Below are positions 18,185 through 27,173 of a stretch of DNA of 64,000 bases, piece after piece (the first letter of the stretch is position 1; each line of letters starts with the position of its first letter). The notes below the pieces were generated by a model, which saw only the letters and a program-made list of their open reading frames with translations, had not been told where the DNA came from and did not search any database. Source of the stretch: Nostoc sp. LEGE 06077 (GTDB lineage Bacteria; Cyanobacteriota; Cyanobacteriia; Cyanobacteriales; Nostocaceae); the NCBI RefSeq assembly GCF_015207705.1, contig NZ_JADEWI010000022.1, positions 24,562 through 88,561 of the forward strand, given 5' to 3'. Position numbers and translations under genes: made by a program.

Positions 18185-19029
18185 CAGTATACTTCGACTC
18201 CCTTCCCTACGAGAGGCTACGCCAAGGAATACGCTCAGGGGGGGTATAGTAGTTTTTGCACAGATGTACCCTGATAATATAGCCGTAGCCACACAGCTTA
18301 GAATATCCTAAAATGCCAAAACCAATTCACTGCCAGCATTTCACTTTTGACTTTTGCTATAGCTACTCAAGCAAACTTGATAAGTAGAACAATACTTCCA
18401 GCCCAACGCACTACCTCTCTTTGGCGGTTCGTTTTTTCGATGTGGTATAAACAATCAGGGATCAATGATCTCACTCAGAGGTGCAGAGAAGATGAGGAGT
18501 TTTCTACTTGAGTATCTGAATAGTTCATTCCTTAATTCAGCAAAGCCATTTTTTCATAATTTTGAATAAATTATGAGCTAATTTCTCAGTAGCACTTTGT
18601 TGATGAGATACTAAAAATAGAAAATAAAATCTGATCGCCACCTACTTGATTTTTTCTTACTTCCGAAATAGGCGATCGCCACAGTTATCTGCTGTATTAT
18701 CTATATCTTGAATATTGTAAAATTTGGTAATAGATATTACTGTACTACCTAAAGGATGATTGTATGCAAAAGGCTGATATCTACTGCAAAATAGATATTT
18801 TTATCGATAAGGATTGCTACCATACTCGGTAAGTACTAACACAGAAGTCAAGAATGAATAACTTTGGGACAATTAGAAGCAATAAAAGTTCCTAATTTAA
18901 ATCCCTGGATAAGATAAAAAATTAATCTGGCTGGTAATGATCACAGCAAGGTCAATGAATTCTTATTTAGTTAATGACTTGAATCAAAGTTTAGCTGTAC
19001 ACCCTCCTTATGTCGAATCGAGCTAATTT
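18185..19029. other. 845-base gene-free region
   Basis: No reading frame with recognisable content. Near 18205-18235 is a short dispersed-repeat-like sequence (CGAGAGGCTACGCCAAGG) related to the repeats at 53488 and 60097. The rest is AT-rich with two HIP1-like sites. Promoter elements for the downstream TPR gene presumably lie near its right end. Confidence 0.5.
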
Positions 19030-19734
19030 ATGAAGCACAGACTCCTCACTGTTACAGCACTAATGACAATAACATGGTTTACGTCTTTAGGTAAAATCAA
19101 ACCCGCAACTGCTAGTCAAACCTACAGAAGTAACCTTAATCAGTTGGCCGCCATTAGTTCTAGTTCTAATCAAAATGGTATTGGACAACAATTGTCTCTA
19201 ATGCTTGTAATTGCTGGTAGTGGAGTCTTTGGTTGGCTAGTTATCAAAAATAACAAATCGGTTTTGAGCAAACTTTCTGTTCAGAAAATAAATTTAGCCG
19301 AAAGTGTCGCCCCAGAAGTACCGATCTCGAAGGATACAACTCTTCAAGAAGAACTTCATAACACTACACAAACTACAGATATTGCCACATATATTAAACG
19401 AGCCTATAGCCATTTCAAACAAGGGGATACTCCCAGAGCAATTGAGGAATTCAATCATGCTATTGGTGTCAATCCCCAGAATGCTTATCTTTATGGTGAA
19501 AGAGCTAATTTTCGGCGTAAGAATCTTGGCGACAAGCAAGGAGCGATTGATGACTATAGCAAAGCAATTGGCATCCATCCGCAAAACGCTCTCTTCTATC
19601 TTTGGCGCAGCCAGGCTTATAATGACCTGGGCGAACAGAAAAAAGCTATGGAAGACTACAATACAGCGCTGCGTCTCGCTCCAGAAAATACGATGTATCA
19701 CTCTTTCCATAGTGCTACCAACATTAGAGAATAA
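19030..19734 (+). CDS. TPR-repeat protein with N-terminal membrane segments
   Basis: 234 residues. The N-terminus (MKHRLLTVTALMTITWFTSL...ATAS) looks like a signal peptide and a second hydrophobic stretch lies at about residues 56-75 (LMLVIAGSGVFGWLVI). The C-terminal half has three TPR motifs in series (about 120-222): AYSHFKQGDTPRAIEEFNHAI, DKQGAIDDYSKAIGIHPQNA and YNDLGEQKKAMEDYNTALRLAP. TPR domains bind other proteins; no catalytic domain is present. It stands alone between two long gene-free regions, so neighbours give no clue about its partner. It is confident as a TPR protein and unknown in function. Confidence 0.75.
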   Translation: MKHRLLTVTALMTITWFTSLGKIKPATASQTYRSNLNQLAAISSSSNQNGIGQQLSLMLVIAGSGVFGWLVIKNNKSVLSKLSVQKINLAESVAPEVPISKDTTLQEELHNTTQTTDIATYIKRAYSHFKQGDTPRAIEEFNHAIGVNPQNAYLYGERANFRRKNLGDKQGAIDDYSKAIGIHPQNALFYLWRSQAYNDLGEQKKAMEDYNTALRLAPENTMYHSFHSATNIRE

Positions 19735-20562
19735 TTATCTAGATAATTGCTAAATAAATTCCATCAAACCGCTACATTAATTAGCGATCGCTCTGCAAGT
19801 AGAATTTAATTAATTATTAATAGTTAAAAATTTTTACAAACCATGAATATGGTGTAACCGCTTGTATCTGGTAGTCAGAAATTTGCAACTACTGTAGTTT
19901 TAATTACTGAGAAAACTACAACCATATTCTGAAGAGATATAAAGTAGTTTTATTCCCCAGTTGTCAAAACAGAATTCAGGAGTCAGTCGCCAGAATTTTC
20001 CAATTGAATTCTGTGTGACTGGGGGATAGCGCAGTGGTAGCGAGTCTACATATATCTGAACAAGCGGGTGTAAGACTGTTCTAACTCCTGAATTCTTCTT
20101 CAACATAAATTTGCTGTGCCAAATCACAGTGCCGCATTGTTCAAGAATGCTGACAGGGTAATTATTGTATAAATACGCGAAATCAGTATCCGATGATACG
20201 TAAATTGCTTTGAGGTAAACTTCTATAGCCTGGAATACTAGCTAACTTACCCGGAGTTCTCAAGATTCGTCATCTCTTAGCCAATCGGGAAAATTCATCA
20301 AATAGAAATATTACCTACGCAAATATACTGGTAAAATCAGTAGATAAATTTATCGGAAATATATTTTGGGTGTGTATGGATTTGGGGCGATCGCTTATGC
20401 ATATACGCCCATACTTGAGCATAAATCTGAGTAGTTTTTAGGCCGATACTCAGGCAAGATTCCTGCTACTAGCTGGATATTCAACAACAAAGGCGCAGTC
20501 AAACCGATTACCCATTCCTTCCACAACAACATTTAACATATCTTGGTCTCTATCTACATACC
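19735..20562. other. 828-base gene-free region with a MITE-like element
   Basis: No supported gene. It contains the 126-bp inverted-repeat element described separately (19971-20096) and AT-rich sequence with two HIP1-like sites. The promoter of the TpsB gene probably lies toward the right end. Confidence 0.5.
19971..20096. repeat. 126-bp MITE-like element with 13-bp terminal inverted repeats
   Basis: The ends AGAATTCAGGAGT (19971-19983) and ACTCCTGAATTCT (20084-20096) are perfect inverted repeats. There is no reading frame inside. The middle holds GGGGGATAGCGCAGTGGTAG, which resembles a tRNA 5' end and D arm but does not complete a cloverleaf. Size, termini and lack of coding capacity fit a miniature inverted-repeat element. 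No target-site duplication is evident. Confidence 0.55.
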
Positions 20563-22359
20563 ATGCCTGCTGAATATTTTTTGAGTCTGAAATATCAGAA
20601 GCGATCGCTCAATTTGCTGATCCTCCTATCCTTATTTCTGGGCAATTTATCTCCCAGTCCGGTGAAAGCGCAGACGAGGAATATTAATCTAGTAGCTCAA
20701 ACTAGGACTAATCTGCCAGCACCAGAAACTTTACCCAGACCACAACTACCGCAACCTACGCCACCAGAGACTCCCACCCTACCACCTCCAGAAGATTTAT
20801 TCCGCACACCCAACGAAACTACTCCGACTCCAGAAACAGTCCCCAGTGGTGGATTAGACACAATTCGCGTAGACCGCTTTGAAGTAATTGGTAGTACTGT
20901 ATTTAGCCCTGAAGAATTAGCTGCGGTCACTAAAGAATTTACTGGTAAACCCATCACCTTTGCTGAACTACTGCGGGTGAGTGATGCTGTGACAAAACTC
21001 TATACAGACAAAGGGTACATTTCTTCTGGGGCATTTATTCCCGCTGATCAAACCTTCAAAGCCAGAGGTGGTGTAGTCAAAATCAATGTAATTGAAGGTA
21101 AGGTTGAAAGTATAGAAATTAGAGGACTCCAACGGCTCAACCCAGATTATGTGCGTAGTCGCATCGCCGTAGCCACAGGCCAACCCCTCAACGTGAATAA
21201 GTTACTGCAAGCACTGCAACTACTACAACTTAACCCCTTAATTAAAAATATTTCGGCGGAGTTGGCTGCGGGTTCTAGTCCTGGAAGTAGCGTGATTGAT
21301 ATCAAGGTATCAGAAGCCAAAACCTTTAGCGCCCAAGTTAGCTTAAATAATAATCGCGTTCCTAGTATCGGTAGTTTTCAACGACAAATTCAACTTACTC
21401 AAGCCAATTTATTAGGATTAGGTGATGGACTTTCCATTGCTTATGCCAACACCGATGGTAGTAATGATGTTGATGTCAGCTATACATTACCAGTCAATGC
21501 CTACAATGGAACTGTGCAGTTTCAATATAATTACACCTCTAGCAATGTAGTAGAAGAACCCTTTGATGTTTTAGATATTGAAGGTAGATCCCAAGACTTT
21601 GCCGTGACATTTCGCCAACCACTGATTCAAACCCCAACTACAGAATTTGCGTTGGGAATTACAGCCAATCGGCGCAACAGTGATATTGGCTATTTAGAAT
21701 CTCTGGTTGGTGAACGTATTCCGTTTCCTTCACCAGGTGCTGTTGATGGACAAACACGCCTCTCGGTGCTGCGATTTTTTCAAGATTGGACACAACGCAA
21801 TAGCCGAGAAGTATTTGCTGCGCGATCGCAATTTAGTTTTGGTCTAGATGCCTTTGATACTACCAACAGCGGCGCACCACCAGATAGTAGGTTTTTCTCG
21901 TGGCGGGGACAAGCTCAGTGGGTACGCCTACTCGCACCCGATACCTTACTCTTACTCCGTGCTGATGCTCAATTAGCTGATAGAGCATTAGTACCCCTAG
22001 AACAGTTTGGTTTAGGTGGTCAACAAACTGTGCGGGGCTATCGTCAAGATTTACTCTTGACAGATAATGCTTTTTTTGTATCTGCCGAGTTACGCTATCC
22101 CATCCTCCGCGCCCCCCAATTAGGAGGTGTATTACAACTAACACCATTTATTGATTATGGAACTACTTACAACAGTTCTAACCGCGCCGATCCTGACCCC
22201 AATAGCCTAGCTTCCGTGGGATTGGGTTTATTGTGGCAAAGCGATCGCATCAATGCTCGGTTTGATTGGGGTATTCCCTTAATTGATGCAAATTCCCGCA
22301 ATAACACCTTGCAAGAAAATGGGCTGTATTTTTCCCTTGTTTATACTCAACCATTTTAA
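20563..22359 (+). CDS. Two-partner secretion outer-membrane transporter (TpsB; ShlB/FhaC type), copy 1
   Basis: A 598-residue outer-membrane protein. A signal peptide (about 1-37, ending VKAQ) is followed by a Pro/Thr-rich linker (45-95). A POTRA domain follows (about 98-178; VDRFEVIGSTVFSPEEL, then YTDKGYISSGAFIPADQ and GVVKINVIEGKVESIEI), then a second POTRA-like part and a 16-strand beta barrel (about 255-598) with the barrel motif VRGYRQD (residues about 490-496). TpsB proteins export long beta-helical TpsA exoproteins. No TpsA gene is in the window. The TPR-CHAT gene 131 bases downstream on the same strand is probably co-transcribed. A second TpsB/CHAT pair lies at 36.5-40.7 kb. Confidence 0.9.
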   Translation: MPAEYFLSLKYQKRSLNLLILLSLFLGNLSPSPVKAQTRNINLVAQTRTNLPAPETLPRPQLPQPTPPETPTLPPPEDLFRTPNETTPTPETVPSGGLDTIRVDRFEVIGSTVFSPEELAAVTKEFTGKPITFAELLRVSDAVTKLYTDKGYISSGAFIPADQTFKARGGVVKINVIEGKVESIEIRGLQRLNPDYVRSRIAVATGQPLNVNKLLQALQLLQLNPLIKNISAELAAGSSPGSSVIDIKVSEAKTFSAQVSLNNNRVPSIGSFQRQIQLTQANLLGLGDGLSIAYANTDGSNDVDVSYTLPVNAYNGTVQFQYNYTSSNVVEEPFDVLDIEGRSQDFAVTFRQPLIQTPTTEFALGITANRRNSDIGYLESLVGERIPFPSPGAVDGQTRLSVLRFFQDWTQRNSREVFAARSQFSFGLDAFDTTNSGAPPDSRFFSWRGQAQWVRLLAPDTLLLLRADAQLADRALVPLEQFGLGGQQTVRGYRQDLLLTDNAFFVSAELRYPILRAPQLGGVLQLTPFIDYGTTYNSSNRADPDPNSLASVGLGLLWQSDRINARFDWGIPLIDANSRNNTLQENGLYFSLVYTQPF

Positions 22360-22490
22360 AAAGCCTGAAGTCTGAATAATCAAACAGAGTTCTGCCATTA
22401 CAAAATCAACCACTTTTAGCAAAACTTTTTTCCGCCAAGCCAAATTACGAATTCAATTACCTGCCTTTGCCAGTGGGAGCCACTTATCCT

Positions 22491-25289
22491 ATGTCTGCAC
22501 TTCTTTTTTTAGCCACAATATCACAAATTACTCACCCAGTTGCCCTGATTCCCAACTCTTACCAAGTTGCAATTCAAAATATCACTGCACCCATAACAGA
22601 TACCCTGCTATCGAAAAGTCCGCAACAAATTTTAGAACAAGGGATTCAAATTTACCAATCAGAAAAATTTACGGAAGCTGTGAAGTTATTCCAAAATGCA
22701 GCTGGGAGCTTTCAAGCTCAAGGAGATCATCTTAATCAAGCCCTAGCATTAAACTATCTGGCATTAGCTAATCAGCAAGTAGGACAATTACCCCAGGCTC
22801 AGAAGGCGATCGCCGAGAGTTTAGCATTATTAAAAATTGCTAGACAAAAAGATTCTCGTGAGTATTTATCGATACTTGCCCAAGCTCTGAACACTCAAGG
22901 ACAAGTACAACTAGCATCAGGACATTCCCAAGAAGCATTAACCAGCTGGGAACAAGCCACAGCTATATATAGCAAAATGGGTGATGATGCAGGTAAAATT
23001 GGTAGCCAACTCAATCAAACTCAGGCATTGCAAGCATTAGGGCTGTATCGCCGCGCCAAAATTACCTTAATTCAAGTCAATCAAATTCTGCAAAAACAAC
23101 CAGTCTCTCCGTTAAAAGCCACAGGACTGCTGAATTTAGGTAATACTTTGCGGTTAGTGGGTGATTTAAGTCAAGAAGATATTACTGTCAAAGATATAGA
23201 CAAACTTGGCTCTGTGCAAGTGTTAGAGCAAAGTTTATCCATTGCCGAACAAGTATATCCCCAATTAATTCCCGAAATTCATTTGAGTTTAGGAAACACT
23301 GCCCAAGCCTTGAGTTTAGGTAAAAGCCCCGAAGAGAAAAGTCGCAGAATTACTCAAGCTTTAGATTATTACCAAAAAGCTGCCGTTACTAAATCACCGT
23401 TAACTAGGGTACAGGCACAACTTAATCAGATGCGCTTGTTAATGGATGAGCAAAAATGGCAGCAAGTACAAAGTTTGTGGCCAGAAATTCAGCAACAACT
23501 AAACGCAGCACCAGCAAGCCGCAAAACAATTTATGCCCGGATTAACTTTGCTCAGAGTTTAACTTGCTTTAAACAGTTAACTGAACCTTCCCGGATGGGA
23601 ATCAATGCTAATTGTCCCAAAAATGAGCTAGTAGCAGATGCTAGTTTGAGTCATGTGAAAAGCTTAGACGGGGCAAATGTGGAATGGAAAGCGATCGCCC
23701 AAATTATTGCTGTCGCCGTTGATCAAGCCAAAACCCTGAAAGATATGCGGGCAGAAGCTTATGCTTTAGGGACATTAGGTAATTTGTATGAGCAAACTCA
23801 CCAGTGGTCAGAAGCGCAACAACTGACCCAACAAGCCTTAAAATTGGCTGAAGGGATTGGTGCAGCTGATATTGCCTATCGTTGGCATTGGCAATTAGGC
23901 CGAATTCTCAAAGCGCAAGATAACCCCCAACGTAACGAACAAGGGGCGATCGCTTCTTACACCAAAGCCGTGAATATTCTCAAGTTGTTGCGGAGTGATT
24001 TAGTCGCCATTAACCGCGAAGTGCAGTTTTCCTTTCAAGAAGGGGTTGAGCCTGTTTATCGAGAACTAGTGAGTTTACTGCTGCAAAATTCGCCATATCA
24101 AGACAATTCTGAAGCCAGCCAGCAAAATCTCAAAACTGCCAGGGATGTAATTGAGTCATTGCAATTAGCAGAATTAGACAACTTCTTTCGCAAAGCTTGT
24201 TTAGATGCTAAACCTGTGCAGATTGATGAAATTGATCGTACAGCCGCAGTGATTTATCCGATTATTTTGAGCGATCGCTTGGAGGTGATTGTTTCTTTAC
24301 CCAACAAGTTAAAGAACCAAAAACAAAACTTGTTATTACGCCCCAAACCAATTCCTGTTTCGCAAACAGAAGTAGAAAAGACTATTCAAGAACTCCGAGC
24401 AACATTGGTGACACGCTCAACTCGTGACTTTTTGCCGGTTTCCCAAAAAGTTTATAACTGGTTAATTAAAGATATCGAACCTCAGTTGCAAGCATACAAA
24501 GTGCAGAACTTGGTGTTTGTCTTAGATGGAACACTGCGGAGTGTGCCGATGGCTGCCCTGTATGATGGCAAACAATATTTAATTCAAAAGGGGTATAACA
24601 TTGCACTGACACCAGGGTTACACCTGTTACCGAACCGTTCCTTAACCAGACAAAAACCGCGTACCATTGCTGCGGGAATTACAGAAGCCCTAGGAACCTT
24701 TGAGGGACTACCCAGTGTCAAAAACGAAATTAATACCATTCAACAAGAAGTTCCAACGCGAGTGCTGCTAGACAGTCAATTTACGAAAATAGCTTTAGAA
24801 AAAGCTATCAAGTCATTTCCTGCACCTGTAGTTCACCTCGCAACCCACGGTCAGTTTGCTTCCAATGCCGAAGACACCTACATTTTGACTTGGAAAAATT
24901 CTGATGAGAAAGACCCAGCCTTATCAAGCGATCGCGTTAACGTCAACGAATTGAGTTCTTTATTACAAAGCCGAGAGACAAGCCAAAAAAATGCGATCGA
25001 GTTATTGGTTTTAAGTGCTTGCCAAACTGCGAGCGGTGATAAACGTGCTGGCTTAGGAATTGCGGGATTTGCTCTGCGTTCTGGAGCGCGTAGTACACTG
25101 GCAACATTGTGGAGTGTAGATGATCAAGCTACTGCAAAGATAATGGGTGAATTTTATAAACAATTCGCTAATACCAAAGAGAGTAAAGCAGAAGCATTAA
25201 AACGCGCTCAACTATTGCTCTTGACAGACCCTGAATATAAGCATCCTTACTATTGGGCCCCTTACGTTTTAGTAGGCAACTGGTTATAA
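22491..25289 (+). CDS. TPR-CHAT protease-like protein with intact His/Cys dyad
   Basis: About 932 residues from the ATG at 22491; an in-frame TTG at 22467 is a less likely start. A hydrophobic N-terminus may act as a signal. Residues about 45-520 are TPR-like helical repeats. The C-terminal 300 residues form a CHAT domain, a caspase/separase-type cysteine peptidase fold. The catalytic histidine is in HLATHG (His786) and the cysteine in LSACQTASG (Cys844), followed by GLGIAGFALRSGARSTLATLW and the terminal YYWAPYVLVGNW typical of the family. It is paired with a TpsB gene, an arrangement also present in the minus-strand copy further right, so a function linked to secretion or to a secreted partner is plausible. 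Substrates are unknown. Confidence 0.88.
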   Translation: MSALLFLATISQITHPVALIPNSYQVAIQNITAPITDTLLSKSPQQILEQGIQIYQSEKFTEAVKLFQNAAGSFQAQGDHLNQALALNYLALANQQVGQLPQAQKAIAESLALLKIARQKDSREYLSILAQALNTQGQVQLASGHSQEALTSWEQATAIYSKMGDDAGKIGSQLNQTQALQALGLYRRAKITLIQVNQILQKQPVSPLKATGLLNLGNTLRLVGDLSQEDITVKDIDKLGSVQVLEQSLSIAEQVYPQLIPEIHLSLGNTAQALSLGKSPEEKSRRITQALDYYQKAAVTKSPLTRVQAQLNQMRLLMDEQKWQQVQSLWPEIQQQLNAAPASRKTIYARINFAQSLTCFKQLTEPSRMGINANCPKNELVADASLSHVKSLDGANVEWKAIAQIIAVAVDQAKTLKDMRAEAYALGTLGNLYEQTHQWSEAQQLTQQALKLAEGIGAADIAYRWHWQLGRILKAQDNPQRNEQGAIASYTKAVNILKLLRSDLVAINREVQFSFQEGVEPVYRELVSLLLQNSPYQDNSEASQQNLKTARDVIESLQLAELDNFFRKACLDAKPVQIDEIDRTAAVIYPIILSDRLEVIVSLPNKLKNQKQNLLLRPKPIPVSQTEVEKTIQELRATLVTRSTRDFLPVSQKVYNWLIKDIEPQLQAYKVQNLVFVLDGTLRSVPMAALYDGKQYLIQKGYNIALTPGLHLLPNRSLTRQKPRTIAAGITEALGTFEGLPSVKNEINTIQQEVPTRVLLDSQFTKIALEKAIKSFPAPVVHLATHGQFASNAEDTYILTWKNSDEKDPALSSDRVNVNELSSLLQSRETSQKNAIELLVLSACQTASGDKRAGLGIAGFALRSGARSTLATLWSVDDQATAKIMGEFYKQFANTKESKAEALKRAQLLLLTDPEYKHPYYWAPYVLVGNWL

Positions 25290-25648
25290 ATCAAATTGAT
25301 TTTTTTGAAATCACCCTGATTCTTTCGTAAAAAAAACAGGGTTATTTCTAAGTTAATTGTGCAACATCTATCTATTGGTGGAACTCATGAAATTTTCTCT
25401 AAATTTAAATAACTATCCACAGTATATTTTTTATTATGATGATTGGCTGAGAATTTGAATCCTCATATTATTACTATTGCTATAATTATAGATTTTTTTA
25501 ACTCTGATTACTGAATTATAACTTTTAAATTCTCATACAAATTTATTATTCTCTTTGGTTCCACTACATCTGTCTTCAGTAGGGTTAAACACCAAATGTA
25601 TGTTTGATAACGTGGCTAATGGCAACATAAATCACAAGTAAATTCGTT
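25290..25648. promoter_or_regulatory. Upstream region of the helical carotenoid protein
   Basis: 359 AT-rich bases. A weak hairpin (CCCTG near 25309, CAGGG near 25333, T/A-rich loop) could end the CHAT transcript. The promoter of the carotenoid protein must lie here. No operator stood out. Confidence 0.35.
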
Positions 25649-26140
25649 ATGACCTATACTCAAACTAGTGATCCCACTATCCGTCAATATGTCCAATCTT
25701 GGCGACAATTAGATGTAGATCAACAACTAGGTTTATTCTGGTTCATCTATAAAGAAATGGGTGGGTCTGTGACTCCTGCGGCTCCTGCGGCTAGTACTGT
25801 TTCTCCAGAAATTGCCGAAGGTTTATTTAATCAAGTCAAAGAATTGAGCCACGAAGAACAACTACAAGTTCAGCGGGACTTGATTAATCAAGCAGACACC
25901 CAAATTGGACGAGAATATGGTTCTTTGGGTGATACCACCAAGCTACTATTTTGGTATCGCCTATCTCAAGGGATGGATAGCAATGTGATTATTCCTGTAC
26001 CTGCTGGTTATCGCCTTTCCTCAGAAGCAGAGACCTTACTAAACCAAGTTAAAGAATTACCGTTTGAACAGCAGATTAATCTTTTCCGCGATTATGTATC
26101 TCCAATGGGTGCTGAACCTAAAGGTGGTGCTGAAATTTAA
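25649..26140 (+). CDS. Helical carotenoid protein (stand-alone OCP N-terminal domain homologue)
   Basis: 163 residues that correspond to the all-helical N-terminal effector domain of orange carotenoid protein, without the NTF2-like regulatory C-terminal domain. Carotenoid-contacting residues are conserved: Trp31 and Tyr34 in LFWFIYKEMG align with OCP Trp41 and Tyr44, and Trp102 in LLFWYRLSQGM aligns with Trp110. An Ala/Pro-rich insert (about 42-52) replaces the corresponding loop. Members bind canthaxanthin-like keto-carotenoids and either quench singlet oxygen or, in some clades, phycobilisome excitation; which applies here cannot be told. No OCP, FRP or C-terminal-domain homologue is adjacent. 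The gene is monocistronic, ending in a strong terminator at 26208-26246. Confidence 0.88.
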   Translation: MTYTQTSDPTIRQYVQSWRQLDVDQQLGLFWFIYKEMGGSVTPAAPAASTVSPEIAEGLFNQVKELSHEEQLQVQRDLINQADTQIGREYGSLGDTTKLLFWYRLSQGMDSNVIIPVPAGYRLSSEAETLLNQVKELPFEQQINLFRDYVSPMGAEPKGGAEI

Positions 26141-26207
26141 TAACTAGCATTTTGAGCTACAGCTTTACTTTCTTTTTCTAGAAGTTAGCATCTAGACTCA
26201 CAGATAA

Positions 26208-26246
26208 GCACAGAGTAAAAATTATATTTACTCTGTGCAATTTTTT
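26208..26246 (+). terminator. Strong intrinsic terminator of the carotenoid-protein gene
   Basis: GCACAGAGTAAA (26208-26219) and TTTACTCTGTGC (26227-26238) form a perfect 12-bp stem with a 7-base loop, followed by AATTTTTT. It lies 67 bases after the stop codon. Confidence 0.85.
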
Positions 26247-26422
26247 AGTTGCTCATTAGGATAGTTGCACCCTAAATTTGTAACGCCCTTTGTTTTATAT
26301 CTCATACTTTAAATTGTCGCTTCACAAGTTTCATCTATCTGACGAGTGGTTGAAAAATTTTGTTTTTAATAAGGGAATAAAATTTTAATCGATTTATCAA
26401 AGATGTGAAATATGTCCAGAAA

Positions 26423-26480
26423 AAAGTAAAACCCTAGGACTGGGAAACCCTAGGGCTTGTAACCTGACCACCTTTACTTT
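26423..26480. ncRNA. Nested stem-loop, possible structured RNA
   Basis: An outer 8-bp stem (AAAGTAAA 26423-26430 with TTTACTTT 26473-26480) encloses an inner 7-bp stem (CCCTAGG 26432-26438 with CCTAGGG 26449-26455). The two stems are adjacent on the 5' side and separated by 17 bases on the 3' side. It lies in a 1-kb gene-free region, without an obvious promoter. Confidence 0.25.
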
Positions 26481-26743
26481 ATTTATAATTTATAAAAAAT
26501 CATAGTGCGAGTTTACAATAGACTTAAATATGTAGCTTATGTCTGAAAAAATAACTCAAAAATATTATTTTAATGCTGGTTAATACATCGAAAAACATGG
26601 AGTATATATGATGCTAATGAAATATGGGATAAAAAAGCATAACATTTAATTTTCAAGCCTTTAATGTATGAAAAATTAAAGATAAAATTCCTGATTTTAT
26701 GTCCAAAGATGTAATTAAAATAGCTTGATTGCTAACAACAAAT

Positions 26744-26838
26744 AAGGAAGAATAAAAACATCATGATACATGATTGTAGCCCGTTACAGTGACAGAAAGC
26801 CTAACCAAAGTCCGCACTTGCGGACTTTTTATTTATTG
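26744..26838 (+). ncRNA. Short transcript candidate: 9-codon frame plus intrinsic terminator
   Basis: AAGGAAG (26744-26750) is followed at 26763-26792 by ATG and nine codons ending in TGA (peptide MIHDCSPLQ). A textbook terminator follows: AAAGTCCGC (26807-26815), loop ACTT, GCGGACTTT (26820-26828) and TTATTTATT. No larger gene ends here, since the nearest upstream gene already has its own terminator at 26208. Something short is therefore probably transcribed, either a small RNA, a leader or a micropeptide. Confidence 0.4.
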
Positions 26839-26928
26839 TTTTAGATAACTTTTAGCTTCTCGACTGTCATGGTCATAATTTTCTAGAATGCCATTTAGAT
26901 TACACTAAAATCAATGGTAGAACTATAA

Positions 26929-27071
26929 GTAGGGTGGGCATTTTAAGTAAATCCTCTCTATCAACATAGAATGTAGTAGTAGATGCCCACCTGAGAGATT
27001 AAAGTCAGGTGGGCAATGCAGAAGAGTCGCTTCATCTCTAATTTTGACCGTGTGGACATTGCCCACCCTAC
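26929..27071. repeat. 143-bp MITE-like repeat with nested inverted repeats
   Basis: Ends GTAGGGTGGGCA (26929-26940) and TGCCCACCCTAC (27060-27071) are perfect 12-bp inverted repeats. Inside, TGCCCACCTGA (26984-26994) and TCAGGTGGGCA (27005-27015) form an 11-bp hairpin built from related sequence. There is no coding capacity. It looks like a non-autonomous mobile repeat, with four related GGTGGGCA-type blocks. Confidence 0.6.
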
Positions 27072-27173
27072 GGTTATTGATAATGGTACAAGAATGAGAC
27101 AAATCAAATAAAAACATAGCCAATTGCGGACTGCTAATGGTAGAAAGCTATTAGCGATTTGCAAGTAACTTTT

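Noticed and set aside
20029..20100. tRNA gene inside the 126-bp element
   Set aside because: Only the 5' end and D arm look like tRNA. The anticodon stem does not form and the acceptor ends do not pair.
22467..22490. TTG start for the first TPR-CHAT gene
   Set aside because: The ATG at 22491 is in frame and starts a hydrophobic leader; the TTG adds eight residues without support.
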